A DNA stretch of 64,000 nucleotides from Albidovulum sediminis (GTDB lineage: Bacteria > Pseudomonadota > Alphaproteobacteria > Rhodobacterales > Rhodobacteraceae), in contig NZ_JAOCQF010000003.1 of assembly GCF_025380365.1 (NCBI RefSeq), forward strand, positions 1-64,000, written 5' to 3'. Position numbers and translations under genes: made by a program. The notes below the pieces were generated by a model, which made no database searches, was not told the origin of the DNA, and saw nothing but the letters and a program-made list of their open reading frames with translations. Positions 18,159 to 26,903 of this stretch are shown one piece after another (position 1 is the first letter of the stretch; each line of letters begins with the position of its first letter).

Positions 18159-18338
18159 TTGCCTCAGACCTCGCTCAACCGGCGGCGAGCCACCGGAAAT
18201 TCCATGATTTCAGCAGGTTGCCCCACCATACTCCTAACACAAAGCAGCGCGCATACCGAATCGATGCACGCCGGTGTCGGGAAAGTGCGCCCCAACTACA
18301 GGCGAAAGACCGTGATTTCAAGGCCGAATGGCCCGCGC

Positions 18339-18527
18339 TCAGACCCCGAGGACCGCGCCGAGACCCAGCTGGATGATCTTGTCGATCAGAAAGAAGAAGG
18401 TGGCGGTCAGGGTCGCCATGATGAAGACCATGACGGTGGTCAGCATCACTTCGCGCCGCGTGGGCCAATGGACCTTGCCCACTTCCGACCGGACTTGCTG
18501 GATGAACTGGACGGGGTTGGTGGCCAT
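18339..18527 (-). CDS. secE: Preprotein translocase subunit SecE
   Basis: Single-span SecE of 62 aa, the short alphaproteobacterial form. The amphipathic conserved segment EVGKVHWPTRREV precedes one membrane helix (LTTVMVFIMATLTATFFFLI). SecE clamps SecY in the inner membrane. It is the first gene of the transcription/translation cluster on this strand, divergent from dnaX. No tRNA-Trp was found in the 172-bp intergenic region, although this is a common neighbour of secE elsewhere. Confidence 0.95.
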   Translation of the reverse strand: MATNPVQFIQQVRSEVGKVHWPTRREVMLTTVMVFIMATLTATFFFLIDKIIQLGLGAVLGV

Positions 18528-18559
18528 GTCTGCCTCGGCTTGCCTTGCGCTACCCGGGC

Positions 18560-18588
18560 CAGATACGCCGCATGGCCTCTGAATTCAA
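18560..18588 (-). promoter_or_regulatory. Candidate secE-nusG promoter
   Basis: On the minus strand, TTGAAT (18583-18588) and TATCTG (18560-18565) are separated by 17 bp, about 30 bp upstream of secE. Four of six and three to four of six consensus bases match, so this is plausible but not strong. Confidence 0.4.
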
Positions 18589-18699
18589 GCCCGAGGCTGC
18601 TTTGACGGCGCGCATGCCTGCGGCCGACCTGCCGGGTGGACGCGCCGCGCCGCCACCCCTAGTCTGATCACTGACCGCGAATCCCGTGCCCGAGGCGCC

Positions 18700-20436
18700 A
18701 TGACCGACGCTAGCCCCCCCGCCTACCGCGTGCTTGCCCGCAAATACCGGCCTGAGACCTTTGCCGACCTGGTCGGTCAGGACGCGATGGTCCGCACGCT
18801 GAAGAACGCCTTCGCCGCAGGACGGATCGCGCAGGCCTTCATCATGACGGGCATCCGGGGTACCGGCAAGACGACGACGGCGCGGATCATCGCCAAGGGC
18901 ATGAACTGCATCGGACCGGACGGCACCGGGGGCCCCACGACCGACCCGTGCGGGGTCTGCGAACACTGCGTCGCGATCATGGAGGGCCGCCACGTCGACG
19001 TGATGGAGATGGACGCGGCATCCCGGACCGGGGTCAATGACATCCGCGAGATCATCGAAAGCGTCCACTATCGCGCCGCCTCGGCCCGCTACAAGATCTA
19101 CATCATCGACGAAGTCCACATGCTCTCGACCAGCGCTTTCAACGCGCTCCTGAAGACGCTGGAGGAGCCGCCCGCGCACGTGAAGTTCATCTTCGCCACG
19201 ACCGAGATCCGAAAGGTTCCGGTCACGGTCCTCAGCCGCTGCCAGCGTTTCGACCTGCGCCGGATCGAACCGGAGGTGATGATCGGCCTTCTGAAGAAGA
19301 TCGCCGCGGCCGAGGGGGCGCAGATCTCGGAAGAGGCGCTCGCGCTCATCACCCGTGCGGCGGAAGGGTCGGCGCGCGACGCCACGTCGCTTCTCGATCA
19401 GGCGATATCCCATGGTGCCGGGGAAACCACGGCGGACCAGGTGCGCGCGATGCTGGGTCTTGCCGATCGCGGCCGCGTCATGGACCTGTTCGACCTCATC
19501 ATGAAGGGGGATGCGGCGACCGCGCTGCACGAGCTTGCGGCGCAGTATTCCGACGGCGCCGACCCGATGGCCGTGCTGCGCGATCTGGCAGAGATCACCC
19601 ATTGGGTCAGCGTCATCAAGATCACGCCCGAGGCGGCAGAGGATCCGACCGTCACCCCCGACGAACGCGCGCGCGGCCGCGCCCTCGCGGATCGGCTGCC
19701 GATGCGGGTTCTCGGCCGGATGTGGCAGATGCTGCTGAAGGCGCTGGAAGAGGTCGCGGCCGCCCCGAACGCGATGATGGCGGCCGAAATGGCGGTGATC
19801 CGCCTGACCCACGTGGCAGACCTGCCCGATCCCGAACAGCTTCTGCGACGGATGAAGGATGCCCCGGTCAGCGCGCCCCAGGCCGGCGGGTCCGTGCCCG
19901 GCGGCGGGTTGGCCCATGCCGCGCCGCGCGCCATGGCCGGCGTGTCGCCGACCGCTTCGGGCGCGGCGACCGCGCTGGCCCAGGCGCCCGAAGTGGCGCT
20001 GGCCCGCTACGCGACCTTTGCCGCGGTGGTGGAACTGATCCGCGCCAATCGGGACGTGAAGCTGCTGATCGAGGTGGAGAACCACCTGCGCCTCGTCCAC
20101 TACGCGCCGGGGCGGATCGAGTTCGAGCCGGCCGCCGACGCCCCGCGCGATCTGGCCGCCACGCTGGCGCAGCGCCTGCAAGGCTGGACCGGCGCGCGTT
20201 GGGGCGTCTCGGTCGTCGGCACCGGGGGCGGCAGGACCATCGCCGAGGACCGCGATGCCGAGCGGCTGGCTGCCGAGGCCGAGATGCGGACGCATCCCGT
20301 CGTGCAGGCGGTTTTTGCCGCCTTTCCCGATGCCCGGATCAAGGATATCAGGACCCCAGGCGACACCCGGACCGAGGCGGCCACCGCCGCCCTGCCCGAG
20401 GTCGAGGACGAATGGGATCCCTTCGAGGACAACTGA
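18700..20436 (+). CDS. dnaX: DNA polymerase III subunit gamma/tau
   Basis: Clamp-loader ATPase of 578 aa. The AAA+ domain shows Walker A GIRGTGKTTTARII near residue 50, a zinc-binding cysteine cluster (CGVCEHC), Walker B IIDEVHMLS and sensor 1 FIFATTE. After about residue 370 the protein becomes alanine/proline-rich, then a tau-type C-terminal domain follows. No poly-A slippage heptamer was noticed at the domain boundary, so a separate gamma form is not predicted here. It starts the dnaX-ybaB-recR operon and is divergent from secE. Confidence 0.96.
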   Translation: MTDASPPAYRVLARKYRPETFADLVGQDAMVRTLKNAFAAGRIAQAFIMTGIRGTGKTTTARIIAKGMNCIGPDGTGGPTTDPCGVCEHCVAIMEGRHVDVMEMDAASRTGVNDIREIIESVHYRAASARYKIYIIDEVHMLSTSAFNALLKTLEEPPAHVKFIFATTEIRKVPVTVLSRCQRFDLRRIEPEVMIGLLKKIAAAEGAQISEEALALITRAAEGSARDATSLLDQAISHGAGETTADQVRAMLGLADRGRVMDLFDLIMKGDAATALHELAAQYSDGADPMAVLRDLAEITHWVSVIKITPEAAEDPTVTPDERARGRALADRLPMRVLGRMWQMLLKALEEVAAAPNAMMAAEMAVIRLTHVADLPDPEQLLRRMKDAPVSAPQAGGSVPGGGLAHAAPRAMAGVSPTASGAATALAQAPEVALARYATFAAVVELIRANRDVKLLIEVENHLRLVHYAPGRIEFEPAADAPRDLAATLAQRLQGWTGARWGVSVVGTGGGRTIAEDRDAERLAAEAEMRTHPVVQAVFAAFPDARIKDIRTPGDTRTEAATAALPEVEDEWDPFEDN

Positions 20437-20446
20437 GGAGAGCGGA

Positions 20447-20791
20447 ATGCTGAAAGGATTGGGCGGGCTTGGCGACATGGCCAAGATGATGAAGGCCGCG
20501 CAGGACATGCAGGCGAAGATGGCCGAGCTTCAGGAAAGCCTGTCGCGCATGAATGTCGTGGGCGAGTCGGGCGCCGGGCTTGTCACCGCGACCTGCAGCG
20601 CCAAGGGCGAACTCCGGGCGCTCGACATCAACCCCTCGATCTTCGATCCGACCCAGAAGGAAGTGGTCGAGGATCTGATCGTCGCCGCGATCAAGGACGC
20701 CCAGAAGAAGGCCGCCGACCGTGGCCAGGACGAGATGAAGCGGCTTTACGAAAGCCTCGGCCTGCCGGCCGACATGAAGCTGCCGTTCTGA
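20447..20791 (+). CDS. YbaB/EbfC-family nucleoid-associated protein
   Basis: Small DNA-binding protein of 114 aa. The N-terminus [20 protein letters not shown], the coiled helix that follows and the central [19 protein letters not shown] strand region are typical of YbaB/EbfC. Family members bind DNA as tweezer-shaped dimers and are almost always encoded between dnaX and recR, as here. It starts 10 bp after dnaX with GAGGAGAG upstream, and the recR GTG follows 1 bp past its stop. Confidence 0.95.
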   Translation: MLKGLGGLGDMAKMMKAAQDMQAKMAELQESLSRMNVVGESGAGLVTATCSAKGELRALDINPSIFDPTQKEVVEDLIVAAIKDAQKKAADRGQDEMKRLYESLGLPADMKLPF

Positions 20792-20792
20792 C

Positions 20793-21395
20793 GTGTCCGA
20801 TGCCACGCGCGACATCGAGGCTCTGATCGACCTCATGGCCCGCCTGCCGGGCCTTGGCCCGCGCTCGGCGCGGCGCGCGGTGCTGCACCTGATCAAGAAG
20901 CGCGGCCAGGTGATGGCGCCGCTCGCGCGCGCCATGGCCGATGTCGCGGCCAGCGCGCGCGAATGCGCCACCTGCGGCAACATCGGCACCGCAGACCTGT
21001 GCGACATCTGCCGCGACCCGCGCCGCGCGACCGGCGAGATCTGCGTGGTCGAGGACGTGGCCGACCTCTGGGCGATGGAACGCGGCCAGGCCTTCCGCGG
21101 CCGCTATCACGTCTTGGGTGGCACGCTGTCGGCGCTGGACGCCATCGGGCCCGAGGAGCTGCGCATTCCCGCACTTGTCGCCCGCATCCGCGACGAAGGC
21201 GTTCGGGAAGTGATCCTGGCGCTGAATGCCACCATCGACGGCCAGACCACCGCCCATTACATCGCCGACGCGCTGGAAGGGACCGGGGTCACGGTTACCT
21301 CGCTTGCGCAAGGGGTGCCGATCGGGGGCGAACTGGATTATCTGGACGACGGCACGATCCAGGCGGCGCTGCGCGCGCGCAAGGCCGTGCAGTAG
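20793..21395 (+). CDS. recR: Recombination protein RecR
   Basis: RecFOR pathway protein of 200 aa that forms a clamp with RecO at gapped DNA. It has an N-terminal helix-hairpin-helix ([20 protein letters not shown]), a four-cysteine zinc finger ([16 protein letters not shown]) and a Toprim domain with [12 protein letters not shown]. The start is GTG at 20793, one base after the ybaB stop, so translation is coupled. The C-terminal [18 protein letters not shown] is the conserved RecR end. Confidence 0.97.
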   Translation: MSDATRDIEALIDLMARLPGLGPRSARRAVLHLIKKRGQVMAPLARAMADVAASARECATCGNIGTADLCDICRDPRRATGEICVVEDVADLWAMERGQAFRGRYHVLGGTLSALDAIGPEELRIPALVARIRDEGVREVILALNATIDGQTTAHYIADALEGTGVTVTSLAQGVPIGGELDYLDDGTIQAALRARKAVQ

Positions 21396-21404
21396 CCGCG
21401 GCGG

Positions 21405-22172
21405 TCAGCCGCCGAACACGGCGGCTTCGGGCACGATGTAGTATTCCCGGCCGCCGATCCCGACATACCAGTTGTCGCCATCCTTGGCCCAGGTCAGTTC
21501 GTCGGTTCCCTGCGCCGTGATGCTGCCTTCGGAAAACTCCAGCACCCGTTCGGTCCCGTCAGGCGCCACGACGCGGATGGTCGCCTCTCCCGGCGCGCCG
21601 CGCAGGATGGCGGCAGGGCAGGACTGGTCCTGGGTCGGCTCGTCAAGCGAGCAGGGCAGGAAGGCCGTCGCGTCGTACGCATCCGTCGCGTAGGGCATCG
21701 CGGCATCTTCGGCAGCGGCCGGTTGCGGATCCGCTGGCCTCACGCTCAGGAAGCGGTCGCCACTCCAGTTCAGTGCCTCGAAGCAGACCTCCGCGCCGGC
21801 GCCGCCGCACCAGCCACCATCGCGCCCGACAAGCAGGATGCGCGCCCCGCCCCAGTCGATCGTGCGCCAGCCGGTTGCCTGCCAGCTTGTCACGCTGTCG
21901 CCGACCACGGCGTGCAGCATGCAGCCGCCCGATCCGCAATACATCGACGCCGCGCTGCTGCAGGAAAATCGGCCTTCATCGACAAGATGATCGGCCTGCC
22001 CGTCCCCGGTCAGGTCCACCTCGGTCACGGCGTCCCCCGGCTCGAACCTCCCACCCTCGAAGCTTTCGCAGGCAGCGCGGGCCTCGGCAAGGATGCCGTC
22101 CGTCGCCGTCTGCGCCCCCGCATGCGGCGGCGTCAGGAAAAGAACCGCGACCGCAAACAAGACCCGCTGCAT
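21405..22172 (-). CDS. Exported protein of unknown function
   Basis: A 255-aa protein not recognised as a named family. It has a clear signal peptide (MQRVLFAVAVLFLTPPHAGA, likely cut before QTATDG). The mature part is acidic and cysteine-rich. It contains a calcium-loop-like DLTGDGQADH near residue 53, a CSSAASMYCGSGGC cluster and a second domain with VRVVAPDG-like SH3-type strands. Several cysteines suggest periplasmic disulfides. It converges on recR and is separated from trcR by a terminator. Confidence 0.75.
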   Translation of the reverse strand: MQRVLFAVAVLFLTPPHAGAQTATDGILAEARAACESFEGGRFEPGDAVTEVDLTGDGQADHLVDEGRFSCSSAASMYCGSGGCMLHAVVGDSVTSWQATGWRTIDWGGARILLVGRDGGWCGGAGAEVCFEALNWSGDRFLSVRPADPQPAAAEDAAMPYATDAYDATAFLPCSLDEPTQDQSCPAAILRGAPGEATIRVVAPDGTERVLEFSEGSITAQGTDELTWAKDGDNWYVGIGGREYYIVPEAAVFGG

Positions 22173-22226
22173 TGCACCCTCCGACCGTGCCCTCCGACGA
22201 AAGTTACAACCGAAGGTCGCAAACGA

Positions 22227-22250
22227 AAACCCCGGCGCGTGGCCGGGGTC
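22227..22250 (-). terminator. Terminator after trcR
   Basis: ACCCCGGC (22230-22237) pairs with GCCGGGGT (22243-22250) around a 5-nt loop, followed on the minus strand by TTTTCGTTTG. It begins 7 bp after the trcR stop. Confidence 0.8.
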
Positions 22251-22256
22251 TTGCGA

Positions 22257-23018
22257 TCAGTTGTCGTCCTCGTCGTCTTCGTCGTCGTCGCCCTGCGGCA
22301 GGTTGAAGAAGCTTTCCGCGTCCGAATAGTCACGCGGCGACTTCCGCTCTTCCTCCTCCTCGGGCTTGGTCAGCGAGAAGTTTTCGAGGCCCGCGATGTT
22401 CGAAGGCATGCGCGGCTCGGTCGTCATGCCGAGCGACTGCTCGGTCGAGACGAGCTTGCGGCGTTCGTCGTCCGACATCACCGCACCGTCGACGGCCTTC
22501 TTCTTCGCCGCTTTCTGCACCGCGGCGTCGAGTTCGGACTGCCGGCACAGGCCCAGCGCGACCGGGTCGATCGGCGTGATGTTCGAGATGTTCCAGTGCG
22601 TCCGCTCGCGGATCGTCGCGATGGTGGGCTTCGTCGTTCCCACCAGCTTGCCGATCTGGGCATCCGTCAGTTCGGGGTGGAACTTCACCAGCCAGAGGAT
22701 GGCGGCCGGGCGATCCTGGCGCTTCGACAGCGGCGTGTAGCGCGGCCCGCGGCGCTTTTCCTCGCCCTGCGCGGCGGCGTTGTGCTTGAGCTTCAGCTTG
22801 TGCAGCGGATCCTTTTCCGCCTTCCCGATCTCGGCGGCGTCAAGCTGGTTGTTGGCGACAGGATCGAAGCCCTTCACCCCGGTTGCGACATCGCCGTCGG
22901 CGATACCCTGCACCTCCAGCTCATGCAGCCCGCAGAAATCGGCGATCTGCTTGAAGCTGATCGTGGTGTTGTCGATCAGCCAGACGGCGGTGGCCTTGGC
23001 CATCAGGGGTTTCGTCAT
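22257..23018 (-). CDS. trcR: TrcR-like cell-cycle transcriptional regulator (DUF1013)
   Basis: A 253-aa DUF1013 protein, a family conserved across alphaproteobacteria and described as a cell-cycle regulator. The N-terminus has KATAVWLIDNTTISFKQIAD, a helix-turn-helix-like start. The middle contains LVGTTKPTIATIRERTHWN, another HTH-like segment. The C-terminus ends in a long acidic tail (EEEEE then DDDEDDEDDN). The ATG at 23018 was chosen over the longer frame to 23111 because AAGGAGAG stands 6 nt upstream and the family begins MTKPLMAK. Confidence 0.88.
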   Translation of the reverse strand: MTKPLMAKATAVWLIDNTTISFKQIADFCGLHELEVQGIADGDVATGVKGFDPVANNQLDAAEIGKAEKDPLHKLKLKHNAAAQGEEKRRGPRYTPLSKRQDRPAAILWLVKFHPELTDAQIGKLVGTTKPTIATIRERTHWNISNITPIDPVALGLCRQSELDAAVQKAAKKKAVDGAVMSDDERRKLVSTEQSLGMTTEPRMPSNIAGLENFSLTKPEEEEERKSPRDYSDAESFFNLPQGDDDEDDEDDN

Positions 23019-23168
23019 CGGATCTCTCCTTCGCTTGTCCCCTCGGGGACCGGATAATTCTTTCCCGTGCCGGGAAAACGGCTGCGGCCTTTCCGGGGTC
23101 CGCCATTCCACGTTTTCGGGGAAGTCAGCGCGCTATATAGTCGCCCCGGATCGCCAAGGAAAGAGAAA

Positions 23169-23798
23169 ATGCGCCTTCTTGCCGCCGTTCTCCTTGTCGC
23201 GACCCCCGCACTGGCCGAGGGGGAGCGTGCGGGGGACTTCGACTACTATATCCTGTCGCTCAGCTGGTCGCCCGGCTGGTGCGCGCGCGAAGGCGACGAA
23301 CGGCAGGCGCTGGAATGCCGGATCGGCGCGGATCATGGCTTCACGCTGCACGGTCTCTGGCCACAGTACGAATTCGGCTGGCCCAGCCGGTGCGCGGGCG
23401 GCGGCGACGGGCCTGACCGCCAGGAGATTGCCCTGATGACCGACATCATGGGCTCGGCGGGGCTTGCCCGTCATGAATGGGAAAAGCACGGCACCTGTTC
23501 CGGCCTCGATGCGGCGGACTATTTCGACCTGTCGCGCCGGGCCTTCGACAGCATCATGCGGCCCGATGTGCTTGAGGCGCTTGACCGCGATGTGCGCCTG
23601 CCCGCCTCGGTCGTCGAAGACGCCTTCATCGAGGCGAACCCGGGCCTTGAGCGCAACGCCATCACCATCACCTGCAAGGGCGAGATGATCGAGGAAGCGC
23701 GCATCTGCCTGACCCGCGACCTTGAACCGCGCCCCTGCGGCCTCGACGCGGCGCGCGACTGCAGGATGCGCGATGCCCTGATGCCGGCGGTACGATGA
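23169..23798 (+). CDS. Secreted ribonuclease T2 family protein
   Basis: RNase T2-type endoribonuclease of 209 aa with signal peptide MRLLAAVLLVATPALA. Both catalytic segments are intact: CAS I as HGFTLHGLWPQYE (His61) and CAS II as RHEWEKHGTCSG (Glu103/Glu105 and His107). Family members cut RNA in the periplasm or outside the cell without strong base preference. It is divergent from trcR; a TATATA element at 23134-23139 lies in the shared spacer. The start at ATG 23169 follows an AAGGAAAGAG site. Confidence 0.93.
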   Translation: MRLLAAVLLVATPALAEGERAGDFDYYILSLSWSPGWCAREGDERQALECRIGADHGFTLHGLWPQYEFGWPSRCAGGGDGPDRQEIALMTDIMGSAGLARHEWEKHGTCSGLDAADYFDLSRRAFDSIMRPDVLEALDRDVRLPASVVEDAFIEANPGLERNAITITCKGEMIEEARICLTRDLEPRPCGLDAARDCRMRDALMPAVR

Positions 23799-23851
23799 CA
23801 CCTGCGTCACCGCGAATTGACCCCTTGCGCACCTCCGTTTGAGCGACGGGC

Positions 23852-23879
23852 TTGATTTGCGGGCTGCCCGGGCTAAGAT
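23852..23879 (+). promoter_or_regulatory. Candidate leaderless promoter for the DUF2794 gene
   Basis: TTGATT (23852-23857) and TAAGAT (23874-23879) are 16 bp apart. The ATG at 23887 lies 8 bp after the -10 box, about where transcription would start, and no good Shine-Dalgarno precedes it. A leaderless mRNA is therefore possible. Confidence 0.4.
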
Positions 23880-23886
23880 TCATACC

Positions 23887-24234
23887 ATGACGGTGCAGAC
23901 GCCGACCCAGTTCACATCTTCCCTGTCCGCGGACGATCAGGTCGCGTTCAACCGCGCCGAGCTTTCGGCAATTCTCGCGCTTTACGGTCGCATGGTCGCC
24001 GCCGGCGAATGGCGCGACTACGCGATGTCCTTCCTGCGCGAGATGGCGGTGTTCTCGGTCTTCCGCCGCGCGGCGGAGTTCCCCCTTTATCGGATCGAGA
24101 AGCGGCCGAAGCTGCGCGCGCGGCAGGGGATGTATGCCGTCGTCGGCATGGACGGCCAGATCCTGCGGCGCGGGCACGACCTGCCGACCGTGCTTCGGGT
24201 GCTGGAACGAAAGCTGATTCGGCCGGTGGACTGA
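23887..24234 (+). CDS. DUF2794 family protein
   Basis: A 115-aa protein matching the DUF2794 family of alphaproteobacteria. The conserved core is FNRAELSAILALYGRMVAAG, WRDYAMSFLREMAVFSVFRR and PLYRIEKRPKLRARQGMYAV. No membrane segment or signal peptide is present and the function is unknown. It stands alone between the RNase T2 gene and the convergent NlpC/P60 gene, and may be translated from a leaderless transcript. Confidence 0.85.
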   Translation: MTVQTPTQFTSSLSADDQVAFNRAELSAILALYGRMVAAGEWRDYAMSFLREMAVFSVFRRAAEFPLYRIEKRPKLRARQGMYAVVGMDGQILRRGHDLPTVLRVLERKLIRPVD

Positions 24235-24241
24235 AGCGGCC

Positions 24242-25078
24242 TCAGGCTGCGCCGATCCGCTTGACGCGCAGCACCGGCCCGCCACCCTGCGCCTCGATGC
24301 GCCCGATGGCCTCACTGATGCCCTCGATCACCACCGCCATGAAGTGCCCGGTCGCGTGGATCATCCGTTCGGGGCCCAGCGCGATGGCGACATGGCCTTT
24401 CCAGAACAGCAGGTCATTGCGGCGGAAGGGGCCGGAGGTCGCGACATCAACGCCCACCTCGCGCGCCTGCATGTCGCTGTCGCCTGGGCAGGCGATGCCC
24501 CCGGCAAGAAGTGCTGCCTGTGCCAGGCCGGAACAATCAATCCCGTCCCGGCTGTTTCCGCCCCAAAGATAAGGCGTGCCCAGGAACAGTTCGGCGACGG
24601 AGGCAGGGTCCGCGGCGCGCTCGCCCACGGGGAGAAGGTGGCGTGCGATCACATGCTCGCCCCGCGTGGTGCGGGCAAAGCGTTCGCCGGTCTCGGCGAT
24701 CGCAAGCCGCGCGCCCAGGGTCAGCAGCGCCTGTTCCTTCGTCTTGATGTCCGGTGCTGCGTAAAGATGCGTGGCAGGTGCTGCGACCCAGTGCGTGGGG
24801 GTTTCGGCAGGGCCCAGCGCCGCCTCGTCGAGATAGCCGCAGTAGCCGTCCTTGTCGGACCGGACAAAGGCGAAGCCGCCCTGCCGCTCCAGGACGCAGA
24901 CCCCGTCGCCGCGCAGAAGCTGCCGGTCCCGCGCGCCACCCGGCGCGGCCAGCAGATCGGCCAGCGGATCCGCGACGCAGGCGGCCTCGCCCTCGACAAA
25001 GCGGTCGGCCACCACCTGCCCCCTCAGCGAGGCATGCGCCACGCGGCCGTTCGCGGGGGTCAGGCGCCGGTCGGTCAT
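24242..25078 (-). CDS. NlpC/P60 family peptidoglycan hydrolase
   Basis: C40 cysteine peptidase of 278 aa. The N-terminal half (about residues 20-135) looks like SH3-type repeats. The C-terminal NlpC/P60 domain has the catalytic Cys182 in GIDCSG, His229 in KGHVAIALG and a third polar residue at His241. The family cleaves peptide stems of peptidoglycan. No signal peptide is visible, which is common in the alphaproteobacterial version. It overlaps the upstream aminopeptidase by 4 bp, so the two are translationally coupled and may act together in recycling wall peptides. Confidence 0.9.
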   Translation of the reverse strand: MTDRRLTPANGRVAHASLRGQVVADRFVEGEAACVADPLADLLAAPGGARDRQLLRGDGVCVLERQGGFAFVRSDKDGYCGYLDEAALGPAETPTHWVAAPATHLYAAPDIKTKEQALLTLGARLAIAETGERFARTTRGEHVIARHLLPVGERAADPASVAELFLGTPYLWGGNSRDGIDCSGLAQAALLAGGIACPGDSDMQAREVGVDVATSGPFRRNDLLFWKGHVAIALGPERMIHATGHFMAVVIEGISEAIGRIEAQGGGPVLRVKRIGAA

Positions 25079-26460
25079 GGCTTCAGAACCTCGGGCAGGG
25101 CCGCCAGCAGCGCGCGGGCACCCTGCCCCACCCCGCCCTTCGGGCGACCGGGCGCGGCCGTGGGTTGCCAGCCATAGATGTCGAAATGGACGTAGCGCGG
25201 CGTTTCGGTCACGAAGCGGCGCAGGAAGAGCGCGGCCGTGATCGACCCCGCCATGCCGCCCGATGGAGCATTGTCCAGATCGGCGATCCCGGGTTCGATC
25301 AAGGGTTCGTAGCCGTCCCAGAACGGCATCCGCCAGAGCGGGTCGGAAACGCTTCGACCTGCCGCGAACAGCGACTGCGCCACGGCGTCGTCATCGCAGT
25401 AGAAGGGCGCGAGGTCCGGCCCCACCGCGACGCGCGCCGCCCCGGTGAGGGTGGCCATGGACACCAGAAGGTCGGGTCGCTCCTCGTCGGCAAGCGCCAG
25501 AGCATCGGCCAGGACAAGCCGCCCCTCCGCGTCCGTGTTGTTGATCTCCACCGTCAGTCCCTTGCGGCTTTTCAGGATGTCCTGCGGGCGCATGGCGTTG
25601 CCTGACACCGCGTTCTCGACGGCCGGCACCAGGACCCGAAGCTGCACCTTGAGCCCAAGCGCCATGATCATGCGCGCAAGCCCCATCACGGTGGCAGCTC
25701 CGCCCAGATCCTTCTTCATCAACCCCATCGAGGATGCCGGCTTGATGTCAAGCCCGCCGGTGTCGAAGCAGACGCCCTTGCCGACCAGCGAAAGACGTGG
25801 CCCCTCGGTTCCCCAGCGCAGTTCCAGAAGTCGCGGCGCACGGCTCGAGGCGCGCCCGACGGCGTGGATCATGGGGAAATTGCCCTCCAGAAGATCGTCG
25901 CCGCGGATCACCTTGGCCTTTGCCCCGAACTCGGCGGCAAGTGCCAGGAATGCCGTCTCCAGCTCCTCGGGCCCCATGTCGGAGGCGGGCGTGTTGATCA
26001 GGTCGCGGGTCAGGTATTCCCCCGCGGCGATCGCGGCGACGCGGTCGGCTTCCACGCCTGCCGGCAGGACCAGTCGCGCCTTCTGCACGCCATCCGCCTT
26101 GTAGCGGGTGAAGCGATAGGCCGAAAGGTACCAGCCCAGCGCTGCCTCCTCTGCCTCGGACGCGCTCAGCGGCGTGGCGATCGTCCAGTCGCCCTCGGGC
26201 AGCGACGCCGCCGCACGGGCAACGTGAAAGCGACCCCTTCGCCGCTTGGCCGCCGTTCCCATGCCGAAAAGCGCCCCCGCGGGACGCCCGTCTTCGCCCG
26301 GCAGGACGCAGACCTGCCCCGGCGCGCCGGTGAAGCCGGTTGCGGCAGCCCAGGCGGACTGGCTGTCGGTCAGAGAACCGGCAAGACCAGGCAGGCCACC
26401 CTCCTCGACCAGATGGAGGGGAAGCGCGGATGCGCCGGGTTCGGCGAGGATGGATGTCAT
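25075..26460 (-). CDS. Leucyl aminopeptidase family (M17) protein
   Basis: Cytoplasmic dizinc aminopeptidase of 461 aa. The metal/active site is intact: SLVGKGVCFDTGGLDIKP supplies lysine and aspartate ligands, MKKDLGGAA the second lysine region, and NTDAEGRLVLADAL the diagnostic signature. The protein is shorter than E. coli PepA (about 500 aa), with a divergent N-terminal domain. It overlaps the NlpC/P60 hydrolase by 4 bp, a pairing that suggests turnover of muropeptides or other small peptides. Confidence 0.93.
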   Translation of the reverse strand: MTSILAEPGASALPLHLVEEGGLPGLAGSLTDSQSAWAAATGFTGAPGQVCVLPGEDGRPAGALFGMGTAAKRRRGRFHVARAAASLPEGDWTIATPLSASEAEEAALGWYLSAYRFTRYKADGVQKARLVLPAGVEADRVAAIAAGEYLTRDLINTPASDMGPEELETAFLALAAEFGAKAKVIRGDDLLEGNFPMIHAVGRASSRAPRLLELRWGTEGPRLSLVGKGVCFDTGGLDIKPASSMGLMKKDLGGAATVMGLARMIMALGLKVQLRVLVPAVENAVSGNAMRPQDILKSRKGLTVEINNTDAEGRLVLADALALADEERPDLLVSMATLTGAARVAVGPDLAPFYCDDDAVAQSLFAAGRSVSDPLWRMPFWDGYEPLIEPGIADLDNAPSGGMAGSITAALFLRRFVTETPRYVHFDIYGWQPTAAPGRPKGGVGQGARALLAALPEVLKP

Positions 26461-26522
26461 GGCGGGTCCGGATCATGGCGTTCGGCGCCAGCCTAGTGGC
26501 TTCGGCGCCCGCCGCAAGCCCC

Positions 26523-26903
26523 TCAGACCGTCATGTCGTGCAGATCCCAGACCGCGGTCAGCGACCTCTGGCCGATCCGCTCAAGCCGCGCCAGGATCGC
26601 GGCCTGCCCGGTCGCGTCCCCCGCTTCCGTCGCGCGGATCAGGTCACGCGCCACCCGCGCCACGCTGGTCATGCCGACCTGCGCACCGACCTGCGCCAGC
26701 ATTCGCGCCGCCCGCACAAGGTCCGTGGCGCGCCCTTCGGCCAGGCTTTGCCGCAGGTCCTGCAACCGCCCGGCCAGATCCTCGGTCGCGCGGCCGATCA
26801 GCTTTTCGGCCCCGCGTTCCCCCAACTCGGCATAGATCGCGGACAACGCATCCGGATCCAGCCGCACGCCTTCGTCATGGCGCAACCTGGCAAGCTCTGC
26901 CAC
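26523..26903 (-). CDS. Small helical protein, unknown function
   Basis: A 126-aa, entirely helical, arginine/alanine-rich protein with no signal peptide or membrane segment. The pattern of heptad-like helices (LQDLRQSLAEGRATDLVRAA, MTSVARVARDLIRATEAGDA) resembles a histidine-phosphotransfer four-helix bundle. However, the only histidines are at the ends (RHDEG, DLHDM) and the HxxKG motif is absent. I do not recognise a named family. It is followed by the aminopeptidase on the same strand and is divergent from the carbonic anhydrase. Confidence 0.7.
   Translation of the reverse strand: MAELARLRHDEGVRLDPDALSAIYAELGERGAEKLIGRATEDLAGRLQDLRQSLAEGRATDLVRAARMLAQVGAQVGMTSVARVARDLIRATEAGDATGQAAILARLERIGQRSLTAVWDLHDMTV

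Noticed and set aside
18528-18699. Expected tRNA-Trp gene upstream of secE.
   Set aside because: No cloverleaf, T-arm GTTCRANYC or anticodon CCA stem was found in the 172 bp between secE and dnaX.
18700-20436. Programmed frameshift in dnaX producing a short gamma subunit.
   Set aside because: No A-rich slippery heptamer with a downstream stem was noticed near the end of the AAA+ region.
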